Assembly: GCF_007995215.1 (NCBI RefSeq)
Contig: NZ_VCDK01000003.1
Location: 744,001-808,000, forward strand
Source of the DNA: Shimia ponticola
GTDB lineage: Bacteria; Pseudomonadota; Alphaproteobacteria; Rhodobacterales; Rhodobacteraceae
Direction of reading: 5' to 3'
Length of the DNA: 64,000 bases
The notes beneath the pieces are model-generated. The model did no database searches and was not told the origin of the DNA. It worked only from the letters and a program-made list of their open reading frames with translations. Positions 34,565 through 43,216 of this stretch are shown one piece after another (positions within the stretch are counted from its first letter, which is position 1; every line of letters begins with the position of its first letter). The translations under genes and the position numbers were made by a program.

Positions 34565-35556
34565 GTCGTCGTCTTTCTTGATGAACCACGCTGAATCAAC
34601 GTGCCTTCGATTTCGATTTTCTCTGCAGGGCCGTCGCCCTCTTCGATCAGGGATATGATGCGCTCAACGGCAGCTGCCACCATCCGCCCGGAATGCTGAC
34701 GGATCGTCGTCAGGTCATAGGACGGCCACCCGGCCATCGGCACATCGTCATAGCCCACGACCGCCACATCATCAGGCAACCGCATCCCGCGCCCGTGGCG
34801 CAATGCGTCGATCACCCCAAACGCCATATGGTCATTGCCGACAAAGATCGCGTCGACGCCGTGATCCTCCACCAAGGTCACTGCTGCATCAGCCGCCTTG
34901 GATCGATCATAGTCTCCCGGCAACACCACCGGATCGACCCCCGCCTCTTGGCAACGATCGACAAAAGCAGAGGCGCGATCGCGCCCTGTCATGGACCCTT
35001 CCCACCCCGATACATGGCCAATCCTTTTGTGGCCCCCGGCAAGCAGATGATCCGCCACGGCACGCGCCCCGGCGACGTTGTCGGACGTCACCTGGCTCAG
35101 TCCAGATCCTTCCAACCCCCGGTTGAAGAGCACAATCGGAATCCCGGCTGCCTTGCACCGGTCCAACAAAGTGTCACTCAACCCGACCGAGGCCGCGATG
35201 ATGCCGTCCACCTGATAGTCGGCCAGTTCCTGAACCACCCGATCCACGTCAGACGACCAAGACGCCATGAAGATCAGCGTGTGATACCCTTCGGCCTGCA
35301 AGGCCGCCGACATGCGTTCCAGCGCATCGGGGTAAAACGGGTTTTCAAGATACGCGACCACCAGTCCAATTATCCGCGAACGCCCGCTCACCAGACTGCG
35401 CGCCAGAACATTGGGTCGGTAACCCAACTCCTCAGCCGCCCTTCGCACCTTTTCAGCCGTGGCCTTGGACGCCGATGCGCCAGAGAACACCCTGCTGACC
35501 GCCGACTGGCTGACGCCTGCAAGTTTGGCAACTTCGGACGAGGTAACCCGCTTCAT
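34561..35556 (-). CDS. LacI family transcriptional regulator
   Basis: A 331-residue regulator with the N-terminal HTH/hinge VTSSEVAKLAGVSQSAVSRV and PNVLARSL, then a periplasmic-binding-protein-like effector domain (RIIGLVVAYLENPFYPDALE, GIIAASVGLSD, DAIFVGNDHMAFGVIDAL, VAVVGYDDVPMAGWPSYDLTTI). ATG 35556 overlaps the SDR stop by one base (TGATG). It lies inside the catabolic operon, so it is probably autoregulated; a matching palindrome is at 39929-39948. Effector unknown. Confidence 0.93.
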   Translation of the reverse strand: MKRVTSSEVAKLAGVSQSAVSRVFSGASASKATAEKVRRAAEELGYRPNVLARSLVSGRSRIIGLVVAYLENPFYPDALERMSAALQAEGYHTLIFMASWSSDVDRVVQELADYQVDGIIAASVGLSDTLLDRCKAAGIPIVLFNRGLEGSGLSQVTSDNVAGARAVADHLLAGGHKRIGHVSGWEGSMTGRDRASAFVDRCQEAGVDPVVLPGDYDRSKAADAAVTLVEDHGVDAIFVGNDHMAFGVIDALRHGRGMRLPDDVAVVGYDDVPMAGWPSYDLTTIRQHSGRMVAAAVERIISLIEEGDGPAEKIEIEGTLIQRGSSRKTTT

Positions 35557-36311
35557 CAGCCTGCCGTCCATCCACCGTCCACAAGGATCGCGGTGCCAGT
35601 GATCAAAGCGGAGGCGTCCGAAGCCAGAAACGCCACTGCGCCCATGATGTCCTCAATCTCGCCCACACGTCCCAGCTTGATCTTTTCCTCGATCCATTTC
35701 ACGCGATCTGGGTTTGAAAAAGTCTGCTCGGTCAGGGGCGTCCGGATGAACGTCGGGCAAATCGTGTTCACGCGGATGCCCTTTGGCCCCAGATCAATCG
35801 CCATGCCTTTTGTCATGCCTTCCACGGCATGTTTCGTAGCGGCATAGACGCTGCGATCCACACCGCCCACGTGACCCATCTGGCTGCTGATCTGGATGAT
35901 CGAGCCGCCCCCATTGGCCGCCATGCCCTTTGCGGCTGCCTGCGCCAGAAAATACGCGCTGCGCACATTGATGCCCATGACGGCATCGAAATCGTCGCGC
36001 GTCGTCTCCAGCGTATTGGCATGCCGGGCGATCCCGGCCGAGTTGCACAGCACATCGAACGGCTCGGCCATCGCCGCTTCGACCGCGTCCAGATCACCAA
36101 CATCCAGAACAATGCCTTGCGCGCTCATACCCGCGTTACAAATGGCACCTGCGGCTTCGTCAACTTGCGCTCTTGTCCGCGCTGCAATCACCACATGCGC
36201 GCCTGCCTCGGCCAATGCGACGGCGCATCCCAACCCGATCCCGCGCGATCCGCCGGGGACAAAGGCACGTTTTCCATCCAACCGGAATGAAGGGGTCTTG
36301 GGCAATCTCAT
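35556..36311 (-). CDS. Short-chain dehydrogenase/reductase
   Basis: A 251-residue classical SDR. The cofactor motif GGSRGIGLG replaces the usual first TG with GG; NSAG follows, and the catalytic Ser is in IQISSQMGHVG with YxxxK as SVYAATKHA. The PG-motif segment is GPKGIRVNTICPTFIRTPL and the C-terminal TGTAILVDGGW is standard. It should oxidise or reduce an alcohol/ketone in the pathway encoded here. It sits between the M15-like and LacI genes with one-base overlaps on both sides. Confidence 0.93.
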   Translation of the reverse strand: MRLPKTPSFRLDGKRAFVPGGSRGIGLGCAVALAEAGAHVVIAARTRAQVDEAAGAICNAGMSAQGIVLDVGDLDAVEAAMAEPFDVLCNSAGIARHANTLETTRDDFDAVMGINVRSAYFLAQAAAKGMAANGGGSIIQISSQMGHVGGVDRSVYAATKHAVEGMTKGMAIDLGPKGIRVNTICPTFIRTPLTEQTFSNPDRVKWIEEKIKLGRVGEIEDIMGAVAFLASDASALITGTAILVDGGWTAG

Positions 36312-36964
36312 CAGTCGTCTCCAGGGATTGTCGGATAGGTGATTCCGCGAAACGAAGGAAAGTCCGCGTATCGCGACGCTCGGTCCGGGTCAGGCGTCAT
36401 GCCCGGTTTAAAGAGCGTGCCTTTTGGAGCGGCATAACTCAGCATCCGGTGCGCCATATGTCCCTCACGCCAATGAAGGTTAAAGGCGGCATTCTTGGGA
36501 AAGAAATACACCTCTTGAAACGGGATATGGTCAAACAGCCACCACGCCAGATCGCGCCAATCGCGACCCCGGTTGTACTGCGCGGCGAACCACGGGATGC
36601 CGACGCTCACACAAGCCCCCATGCGCCCCTCGCCGTCACGAACATCCCAGATGTGATGGGCATAATTGGCTTCGTTCCGCGCGCATTTCTGCGGTGTCAC
36701 CTCAGTCGCCCCAAAGTGGTTCAGATTTGGGCTGCGATACCCGGACCGGATATCAATCGGCCCGAAGGTCTCGACCAGTGGGTCAAGGCACATCAGCGCT
36801 AGCTGCCGCCCCGCCGCCAATGCCAGGTCAGGGGCCTCCGGCAGGTTCGGCCGGCCATAAAAATTGCTGATTTCCGAGGTCAGAAAATTTCGCATCTCGA
36901 AATGTCGTGACAGTCGCTGCCGCCCGAACTCTTCCAGGGCGAGATATGACCTCGGTGCCCTCAA
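36311..36964 (-). CDS. Conserved protein with a peptidase M15-like motif
   Basis: A 217-residue protein with no signal peptide. The segment PIDIRSGYRSPNLNHFG resembles the SGYRSPxxN motif of M15 D-Ala-D-Ala carboxypeptidases, and NYAHHIWDVRD could stand for the His-x6-Asp metal site. The overall match is only partial and a catabolic operon is an unusual place for a cell-wall enzyme, so the activity is open. It overlaps the VOC gene by four bases and the SDR start by one. Confidence 0.6.
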   Translation of the reverse strand: MRAPRSYLALEEFGRQRLSRHFEMRNFLTSEISNFYGRPNLPEAPDLALAAGRQLALMCLDPLVETFGPIDIRSGYRSPNLNHFGATEVTPQKCARNEANYAHHIWDVRDGEGRMGACVSVGIPWFAAQYNRGRDWRDLAWWLFDHIPFQEVYFFPKNAAFNLHWREGHMAHRMLSYAAPKGTLFKPGMTPDPDRASRYADFPSFRGITYPTIPGDD

Positions 36965-37407
36965 GGTGTGTCCTCACCTTGGACGCCGTTCCATTGAAAT
37001 TCACCCCTGGGTCCCAACGGTGAAAACGGGTTATGGGCAACCTCCCACACATGCCCGTCGATGTCCGCGAAATGGCCGTGATGGCCACCCCAAAACACGT
37101 CCTGAGCTGCCTTGATCACCCGCCCTCCTGCGGCGCGAGCAGCCTCCAGAACCGGTTGAACGTCGGATTTTTCCCGCACGTTGTACGACAAAACGATACC
37201 GGAAAACCCGCCTATCTGTTCCGCCTTCATGCCAAGTTCTTTTGCCAGCCCCTCACGAGGATAAAGCCCAAGAACCGATCCAATCAGATCAAAGGCCACG
37301 ACCCCGTCGGGGCTCTCCACCCGACGCCACCCAAGCGCTTCATAAAAAGCGGCAGACGCCACGATGTCCGAGACTGCGAGCGTGATCAGCGAGACCCGTT
37401 GGTCCAT
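36961..37407 (-). CDS. VOC/glyoxalase superfamily protein
   Basis: A 148-residue protein with the paired beta-alpha-beta-beta-beta modules of the VOC fold: VSLITLAVSDIVASAAFYEA at the start, GWRRVE, VVAFDLIGSVLGLYP in the middle, and the C-terminal FADIDGHVWEVAHNP carrying the usual Glu ligand. ATG 37407 overlaps the SnoaL stop by one base (TGATG), which decides the start. These proteins are metal-dependent lyases, isomerases or binding proteins; the substrate is unknown. Confidence 0.87.
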   Translation of the reverse strand: MDQRVSLITLAVSDIVASAAFYEALGWRRVESPDGVVAFDLIGSVLGLYPREGLAKELGMKAEQIGGFSGIVLSYNVREKSDVQPVLEAARAAGGRVIKAAQDVFWGGHHGHFADIDGHVWEVAHNPFSPLGPRGEFQWNGVQGEDTP

Positions 37408-38393
37408 CAAGCAAGCTCCCGCATCCGTTCAAAAACATCGATCCCAAGCTGCTGATAGACATCGATCAGGTCCACCAATACCCAGTTTTCGCGGATCATC
37501 CCGTTTTCGACGCGCCAGAAATCCAGCGATTTCAAGGTGATGAGCTTGCCCGTCGGCGGCAACCCAAGCCAGCCCGGGTCGGAATGCGTCTGCTTCATAT
37601 TGGGCCAGCCGGTTACGCCGACATAGTCCCCTTCGGCGAAGAAGTGGTAACCCATGGTGTCCCGGTAGGATCCGCGATCCGGCATCGCCGCAAGAAACGG
37701 GATCTGGTGATGCCTGCGGAACCCCTCGATCCCACGCGCTGTGCCGATCCCTGTTGGACCATACCAATGCATCTTCGGGTGCCAGAACCGGTCCATCTCC
37801 ATGACCTCTGGACCGCCTTCTGCCGGGTGCTTCGACATGTGGATCAACATATCAAGGATCAGCGCCTTAGCTGCGTCGGCGCCTCCGCCATGGGGTCCCA
37901 ACCCGTCGCAGGTTGCAGGCCCCGGCACACACCAATCCCGCCCAAGAGACGGCGCTAAGGGCCATGCATCGGCCTGGACCATGACCTCCGGGATATCCCA
38001 GCCGAACTGGGTCTCGACGACCCTGTTGCCCTCAATGCGAAAAAACTCGTGAAACCGCATATGGACTGTACGGCCGGTCGGCGGGATATCGAGCCAAGGC
38101 TGAGAAAAGGTCGCCGTGTAATATCCAGCGTCGCCGACCCAGACGGCTCCGTCATCATCCGTCCCCGAGATACTGATGTAGCGCCGCCGCTCAAGGTCAG
38201 GCCATGCTTCGCCTAGCTCTGCAAAGACAGCACGCGCCCCAGCCGCATCCATAGTGCCAAACGGCTCCGGCATCCGACACACCGCCTGCGCCAGCACGCG
38301 CTCTATGACATCAAGGCTTCCTGCCTCGAAATCATACAATGCCTGCCCAAATGGCGCGACGGTGGCCTTTGCAGCGGCACGTTCCATCTTCAT
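37407..38393 (-). CDS. Double SnoaL-like (NTF2 fold) protein, first gene of operon
   Basis: A 328-residue protein with two SnoaL-like halves: half 1 contains ALYDFEAGSLDVIERVL and LDIPPTGRTVHMRFHEFFRI, half 2 contains MDRFWHPKMHWYGPTGIGTA and LGLPPTGKLITLKSLDFWRV. The repeated PPTGK/R-x-h motif marks the duplication. AAGGAAA precedes ATG 38393. It leads a run of six genes that overlap end to start down to 33614, on the same strand as the HpsN-like gene 127 bases upstream. Confidence 0.82.
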   Translation of the reverse strand: MKMERAAAKATVAPFGQALYDFEAGSLDVIERVLAQAVCRMPEPFGTMDAAGARAVFAELGEAWPDLERRRYISISGTDDDGAVWVGDAGYYTATFSQPWLDIPPTGRTVHMRFHEFFRIEGNRVVETQFGWDIPEVMVQADAWPLAPSLGRDWCVPGPATCDGLGPHGGGADAAKALILDMLIHMSKHPAEGGPEVMEMDRFWHPKMHWYGPTGIGTARGIEGFRRHHQIPFLAAMPDRGSYRDTMGYHFFAEGDYVGVTGWPNMKQTHSDPGWLGLPPTGKLITLKSLDFWRVENGMIRENWVLVDLIDVYQQLGIDVFERMRELA

Positions 38394-38492
38394 CTTTCCT
38401 TAAATGCCTCCGGGGGAGTCCAAAGGACGGGGCGTCATCCATTGTTCTCAAACCAATGGCCTGGAAATACACCACACCCCAAAAGGGTGGGA

Positions 38493-38511
38493 GGGCGGGC
38501 ACCGCCCGCCC
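38493..38511 (-). terminator. Hairpin after the HpsN-like gene
   Basis: Perfect 8-bp stem GGGCGGGC / GCCCGCCC with a 3-base loop, just beyond the stop at 38520 on the minus strand. A short TTTT follows 8-12 bases later. Partial termination between the dehydrogenase and the SnoaL operon is likely. Confidence 0.5.
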
Positions 38512-38519
38512 AACTCACA

Positions 38520-39845
38520 TCATTCAGCGGCTTCGCGATAAGGCGCGCCTTCGCCATAAGGTACGTTCACCCCGCCGTAGCGGCGCACACGGACGTTGCA
38601 CTGCTCTGCATGTCCGACAAAGCCCTCAAGCATGCAAAGGCGCGATCCATACTCGCCCACCAGCGTCGCCGCTTCATCCGTCACGACCTTCTGATAGGAA
38701 TGCGTCTTGATGAACTTGCCGACCCAAAGACCACCTGTATAGCGTCCCGCTTTCTTGGTGGGCAGCGTGTGGTTCGTCCCGATGACCTTGTCGCCATTGG
38801 CCACGTTGGTGCGCGGCCCAAGGAAGAGCGCGCCGTAATTGGTCATGTTCTCAAGGAACCAATCGTCGCGATCCGTCATCACCTGAATATGCTCCGAGGC
38901 AATATCCTCGGACACGGCCAGCATCTCATCATAGCTGTCGCATAGGATAACCTCGCCATATTCGTCCCAAGAGACGCGCGCGGTTTCGGCGGTTGGCAAG
39001 ATACCCAAGATCCGGTCGATTTCTGCCATCGAATCTTCTGCCAGCTTCCTGCTGTTCGTGATTAGCACAGCCGGGGAGTTATAGCCGTGCTCCGCCTGAC
39101 CCAGCAGGTCCGTGGCGCACATCTCGCCATCCACCGTGTCATCCGCAATCACACAGGTCTCGGTCGGTCCTGCAAAAAGGTCGATGCCCACACGGCCAAA
39201 GAGCTGCCGCTTTGCCTCTGCCACAAAGGCATTTCCCGGCCCCACGAGCATATCCACCGGCGCGATGCTCTCGGTCCCGATTGCCATGGCACCAACGGCC
39301 TGCACACCGCCCAGAACCAAAATCTCATCCGCGCCGCCTTCATGCATCGCAGCCACAATCGCGGGGTGCGGCTCTCCGTTCACGGGCGGAGCCGAGGCGA
39401 CGACCCGCTTCACGCCAGCCACCTTGGCCGTCAGCACCGACATATGCGCGGAGGCAACCATGGGGAACTTACCACCTGGCACGTAACATCCGACAGAATT
39501 GACCGGGATATTCTTGTGTCCAAGAATGACGCCCGGCATCGTCTCGACCTCGATGTCATGCATCGACGCCTTTTGCGCCTCGGCGAAGTTGCGGATTTGC
39601 GCCTGGGCAAATCGGATATCATCCATCTCGCGCGTGGTGACCTTTTGCATCGCGGCTTCGATCTCGGACGCGGTCAGTTTAAAGGCCTGCGGCTCGTACT
39701 TGTCGAATTTGACCGACAGCTCTCGCACAGCCGCATCGCCGCGCGCTTCGATATCGCCCAAAATACCTTCGACAATGCCGCGCACCTTGGCATCGTCTTC
39801 GGCGCGTTCCTCGGCAGGTTTTCCTCGTTTCAGATATTCGGCCAT
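38520..39845 (-). CDS. Histidinol-dehydrogenase-like enzyme, HpsN (sulfopropanediol 3-dehydrogenase) family
   Basis: A 441-residue NAD-dependent dehydrogenase. HisD-type residues are kept: Gln and His in [12 protein letters not shown], the Glu-His pair in [10 protein letters not shown], an Asp in [11 protein letters not shown] and the His in FVGHAEQCN. Unlike true HisD, the N-terminus ([20 protein letters not shown]) and the [20 protein letters not shown] region match what I remember of HpsN, which oxidises dihydroxypropanesulfonate to sulfolactate in roseobacters. No his genes and no other hps genes are in the window. ATG 39845 follows GGGAG. An operator-like palindrome lies upstream at 39929. 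Confidence 0.85.
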   Translation of the reverse strand: MAEYLKRGKPAEERAEDDAKVRGIVEGILGDIEARGDAAVRELSVKFDKYEPQAFKLTASEIEAAMQKVTTREMDDIRFAQAQIRNFAEAQKASMHDIEVETMPGVILGHKNIPVNSVGCYVPGGKFPMVASAHMSVLTAKVAGVKRVVASAPPVNGEPHPAIVAAMHEGGADEILVLGGVQAVGAMAIGTESIAPVDMLVGPGNAFVAEAKRQLFGRVGIDLFAGPTETCVIADDTVDGEMCATDLLGQAEHGYNSPAVLITNSRKLAEDSMAEIDRILGILPTAETARVSWDEYGEVILCDSYDEMLAVSEDIASEHIQVMTDRDDWFLENMTNYGALFLGPRTNVANGDKVIGTNHTLPTKKAGRYTGGLWVGKFIKTHSYQKVVTDEAATLVGEYGSRLCMLEGFVGHAEQCNVRVRRYGGVNVPYGEGAPYREAAE

Positions 39846-39919
39846 GCGTCGCATCTCCCATCACAGATCGGGTCAGAATCCAGTCATCGCCCATACTTTG
39901 CCGGGGTTGCCGCGCGGCC

Positions 39920-40807
39920 TCAAGTCATTTTTGCATACGTTTGCAAAATCTCTGCGCGAACCCAGTCCGCAATGGTTGCGACGCCGGGCTCGGTCTGGCC
40001 CGGGCTCATTGCGTCACCCAGAATGACATGGTGTCCTGGATCATCGCCCGGCCCCATTTCAAGCGCCACGATCCGCGCACTCCACCCCTGCCCCACCTCC
40101 CGCGCATAGGCGGGGTCAATCGTTTGATCCCGATCCGAGACCATGATCAGTGCGGGCGCAGTGAGCTTGCGCGGACGGCGGCGATCAAACGCCACCAAGG
40201 TGTCACGCAGTGCGATCAGCGCCTCGAACGGATACCGAAAGGTCCACCCCCGCGCATGCGCCTCATTGCGCGGTCGAAACCAGCGTTCGCGCCCGATGAT
40301 CAGTTTTCCCAAGACCTCGAACCACGGCAGGCGGAACACAGCCCTGGCCAAGCCGCTCTTCAGCCTGAAATTCGGCGACACAAGCACATGCCCGGCGATC
40401 TGTTCTGGTTCGTCCTGCGCGGCCAGAACGGCCAAAGGGCATCCGGTGGAGCACGACATCACCAACACCTTCTGCCCCAACATGCGACCGATGCGCAGCG
40501 TTTCATGCGCCGTGTCCATCCATGCCGCGAACGTGGCACGGCCCATGGCGGCGCCATCCGCACCATGCCCATCCAGCCGCGTGAAAAACAGGTTCGCACC
40601 CAGCGCAGCGGCCAAGCGCTCGGGCACTGGTTGCATCTCAATCGCTGACGCTGAAAACCCGTGGATCACAACAATCGACAGATCTGTCTGAACACCAATC
40701 TCACCCGCCCAATGCACCTGCTTTTCACACCCGGCCCGCAGATGCGGAACCATGGCCTCGCGCTCTGCGAGCCATGCCTCCAGCCCGCCAAGATCAGGCC
40801 AGGACAC
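39920..40807 (-). CDS. Alpha/beta hydrolase with atypical nucleophile elbow
   Basis: A 295-residue hydrolase. The start is GTG at 40807, 14 bases inside the symporter gene, preceded by AAGG. The elbow reads MSCSTGCP (S-C-S-T-G in place of G-x-S-x-G), with an acid in MVSDRDQTIDP and a His in DDPGHHVIL. IVVIHGFSASAIEMQPV is the oxyanion region. Overlap with the GPH symporter suggests that the hydrolase acts on the imported compound. Confidence 0.8.
   Translation of the reverse strand: MSWPDLGGLEAWLAEREAMVPHLRAGCEKQVHWAGEIGVQTDLSIVVIHGFSASAIEMQPVPERLAAALGANLFFTRLDGHGADGAAMGRATFAAWMDTAHETLRIGRMLGQKVLVMSCSTGCPLAVLAAQDEPEQIAGHVLVSPNFRLKSGLARAVFRLPWFEVLGKLIIGRERWFRPRNEAHARGWTFRYPFEALIALRDTLVAFDRRRPRKLTAPALIMVSDRDQTIDPAYAREVGQGWSARIVALEMGPGDDPGHHVILGDAMSPGQTEPGVATIADWVRAEILQTYAKMT
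39929..39948. promoter_or_regulatory. LacI-type operator upstream of the HpsN-like gene
   Basis: TTTTGCATACGTTTGCAAAA is a 20-bp palindrome with one mismatched pair and a central CG, the usual form of LacI-family operators. It lies in the last codons of the hydrolase gene, 84-103 bases before the HpsN-like start. TTGAGG and AGTATG downstream are a possible promoter. The LacI-type gene at 34561 is the obvious candidate regulator. Confidence 0.65.
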
Positions 40808-42137
40808 GCCGCGCCTTCGGTGCATAGATCGCCAGCAGGCAAAAGATCGACAGTGCAAATATGCCGGCAGGCACCAGCGTCATCGCGTAATGCAACGCAT
40901 TGACCGCCTCTGGAAGTTGCTCGACCCGCCCTTCCGTCGTTGACCGCCAACCAAACACCGCAAGGATCAGCCCCATCGCACCGGGTGCCAGCGCGTTGGC
41001 AAGCTTCTGACCAAATAGCCAGATGGCAGAAAACGCCCCTTCAATGGCCTCTCCGGTCTCGGCGCGCGTGACATCCATAAGGTCCGGATACATCGCCCAT
41101 GGGATCTGTTGATAGCTCCCATTGGTGAACCCGGCGATCAGGAACAGCCCGGCAACAACCGTGACATTTGTCGACGGCAGCGCAAGATAAAGCGCGAAGA
41201 GCAACCCGATATAGGCCGCGAGCCCGACACAGAGCGCGCCTGTTTTGCCGATGCGGTTCGACAGGATCACCCAGACAATCTGGCTCAGGATCGAGCCCAA
41301 GACGAACATCCCCAACAAAAGAGACAAAGGCCCCAGCGCTCCGGCCAATCCGGACAAAGGCGTCCCGCCCTGATCCTCGATCAGGTAAATTACGGCAAAC
41401 GCCAACCCCGCCGTGATCAAGGCCACGGCAAATGTCATCACGCCATAGAGCACCGCCAGAGTGACAAAGGCCCGGTTCGACAGCACAAGCCGCATCATTT
41501 TCAGTGGCGACACGCTGGACGGCAGCATGATCCGCGGCGCCTTGCGCGTAATGAAGACGCTCAGCCAGATCGCGGCAATGACAACCGGCGCAACGATCAA
41601 AGCCGCCCGCGCATGACCTTCGAGCGAATTGCCCGCCAGCGCAGGCAGCAAGGCCCCACCGATCAAGATTCCGACCGAGGCAAACCCCATGCGCCACGCC
41701 ACCATCGCGGATCGCTCTTTAGCGTCTTGCGTCATCTCACCCGCTGTCGCGCCATAGGGAATCGACACCATGGTGAACCCAATGGTCGCCATCACAAAGA
41801 ACCCCGTAAACCAAAGCGCGTTGAAGCCCGGGTCGCGCCCCGGCGGCACGGCAAACATCAGATAAGTACCCGCGGCCAGAACAACCGCCCCGATCACCAT
41901 CCACGGCACCCGCCGTCCCCAGCGCGAGTTCGTTTTGTCACTCAGATACCCGATAGCCGGATCAGTAATCATGTCAAAGAGCAGCACACCGGTCGCAATT
42001 GCGCCTGCCGTCGCCGCATCGATGCCCAAGTAACTTGTCAGAAAGGCCAGCACCAAAAGCTGCTTGATGATCACAAAGACCACGATGCCCATATCGGCAA
42101 GGCCCCAGCCCGCCTTTTGTCCCATTGTCAGCGTCAT
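40794..42137 (-). CDS. GPH-family (MelB-like) MFS symporter
   Basis: A 447-residue inner-membrane transporter with about twelve hydrophobic helices. Landmarks of glycoside-pentoside-hexuronide:cation symporters: LLFDMITDPAIGYLSDKTNSRWGRRVPW after helix 2 (shown in overlapping parts), TMVSIPYGATAGEMTQD and SYQQIPWAMYPDLMD. The Asp-rich DMITDP motif is typical of the cation site. GGGAGG precedes ATG 42137. Its stop lies inside the hydrolase gene, so the pair forms a transcription unit that leads into the HpsN/SnoaL cluster. Confidence 0.88.
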   Translation of the reverse strand: MTLTMGQKAGWGLADMGIVVFVIIKQLLVLAFLTSYLGIDAATAGAIATGVLLFDMITDPAIGYLSDKTNSRWGRRVPWMVIGAVVLAAGTYLMFAVPPGRDPGFNALWFTGFFVMATIGFTMVSIPYGATAGEMTQDAKERSAMVAWRMGFASVGILIGGALLPALAGNSLEGHARAALIVAPVVIAAIWLSVFITRKAPRIMLPSSVSPLKMMRLVLSNRAFVTLAVLYGVMTFAVALITAGLAFAVIYLIEDQGGTPLSGLAGALGPLSLLLGMFVLGSILSQIVWVILSNRIGKTGALCVGLAAYIGLLFALYLALPSTNVTVVAGLFLIAGFTNGSYQQIPWAMYPDLMDVTRAETGEAIEGAFSAIWLFGQKLANALAPGAMGLILAVFGWRSTTEGRVEQLPEAVNALHYAMTLVPAGIFALSIFCLLAIYAPKARRVLA

Positions 42138-42229
42138 GTGCCCTCCCCGCGCATGCCATTGCACAACGCGTACAGCCCTAGCGCCAATTCCGCCAAACAA
42201 AACACCGCGTCACAGGTGCCCGGCCTTGT

Positions 42230-42310
42230 CCTTCTATGTTTGACAAATACTCCGGGGTCCAAGGGGCAGAGCCCCTTTCGCCGCCGCAGGCGGCGCCCTT
42301 TTGGGGTCAC
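42230..42310. repeat. Dispersed intergenic repeat, copy B
   Basis: Begins CCTTCTATGTTTGACAAATA and includes two back-to-back hairpins, AAGGGGC-AGA-GCCCCTT and GCCGCC-GCA-GGCGGC. From the AAGGGGC hairpin to GGCGCCC it is identical to the copy at 63462-63532. It lies between the symporter and a hydrolase gene. Confidence 0.75.
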
Positions 42311-42360
42311 AGCCAGCGCAAGCTGGCGAAGAGGGAGGCGGGCGGCACCGCCCCAAGCAC

Positions 42361-43113
42361 TCAGTCGATCACGCTCAGGACGTTTTCAACCGCATCTTCG
42401 ACCAGCTTCAGCGACACTGGGTCAGAAAACCGGTGATCAGCATCTTTCAGGCAGACCAGACGCATGTCCGGCCCGGTTGCATGGGCCAAAAGCTTCGTCG
42501 CCCATTCCATCGGCACATCTTCATCCGCCGTGCCTTGTAGAAACCGCACCGGAAACGGCAGGTGCAACGGATCGCGCAGCACAAGGTTCTTGCGTCCGTC
42601 CTCAATCAGTTTGCGCGTGATGATGTACGGCTCACCATAGTCCGACGGGATCGCAATCCGCCCATCAGACATCACGGTCTGACGCTGATCTTCCGAAAAC
42701 CCCGCCCAATAACCATCTTCAGTGAAATCCGGCGCAGCGGCGATCGTGATCATCCCGGCGATCCGCTCGGGCAACGCCTTCGCCATCAAAAGCGAAATCC
42801 AGCCCCCCATGGACGATCCGATCAACAAAAGTGGTCCCTGAGCAACTTGTTCCAGAACCGCTCGCGCATCTGCGGCCCATTCCCCGATACACCCGTCCTC
42901 GAACGCACCGTCACTCTCCCCATGGCCGGAATAATCAAACCGCAGAAAAGCCCGCTCGCGGGCCTGACACCAAGCCTCAAGATGTACGGCCTTTGTACCG
43001 CCCATGTCCGATTTGAACCCACCCAGAAACACGATGGTCGGCCCGGTTCCGGGGCTGTGATGATAGGCGATTCGACGTCCCGCTTCGGTCGTCAGATTAG
43101 AAGGTGCCGTCAT
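42361..43113 (-). CDS. Alpha/beta hydrolase (ABHD10/carboxylesterase-like)
   Basis: A 250-residue serine hydrolase with nucleophile Ser101 in GSSMGG, an acid in GTADEDVPMEW and the His in LKDADHRFSD. FLGGFKSDMGGTKA and FDYSGHGESDG are close to bacterial relatives of ABHD10-type thioesterases. It stands alone behind repeat copy B and is divergent from the ArsR-AHSA1 fusion. Substrate not known. Confidence 0.87.
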   Translation of the reverse strand: MTAPSNLTTEAGRRIAYHHSPGTGPTIVFLGGFKSDMGGTKAVHLEAWCQARERAFLRFDYSGHGESDGAFEDGCIGEWAADARAVLEQVAQGPLLLIGSSMGGWISLLMAKALPERIAGMITIAAAPDFTEDGYWAGFSEDQRQTVMSDGRIAIPSDYGEPYIITRKLIEDGRKNLVLRDPLHLPFPVRFLQGTADEDVPMEWATKLLAHATGPDMRLVCLKDADHRFSDPVSLKLVEDAVENVLSVID

Positions 43114-43216
43114 GGTGATCCTCGCAACGTGCTTGCTTGCCTAGGTTTTTAGGAGATTCGGGAAGCCGCGTATATGTGACTATTGACTCACGTGACAAAT
43201 GAGCCACCTATAAGAC

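Noticed and set aside
38520-39845. Annotation as histidine-biosynthesis HisD
   Set aside because: HisD-type residues are kept, but the N-terminus and the Cys-Tyr-Val-Pro-Gly-Gly region fit the HpsN family and no histidine genes are near.
41109-42620. A 503-codon open frame on the plus strand opposite the symporter and hydrolase genes
   Set aside because: Composition is Arg/Gln/His/Pro-rich without hydrophobic core or motifs, while the minus-strand genes have clear family signatures.
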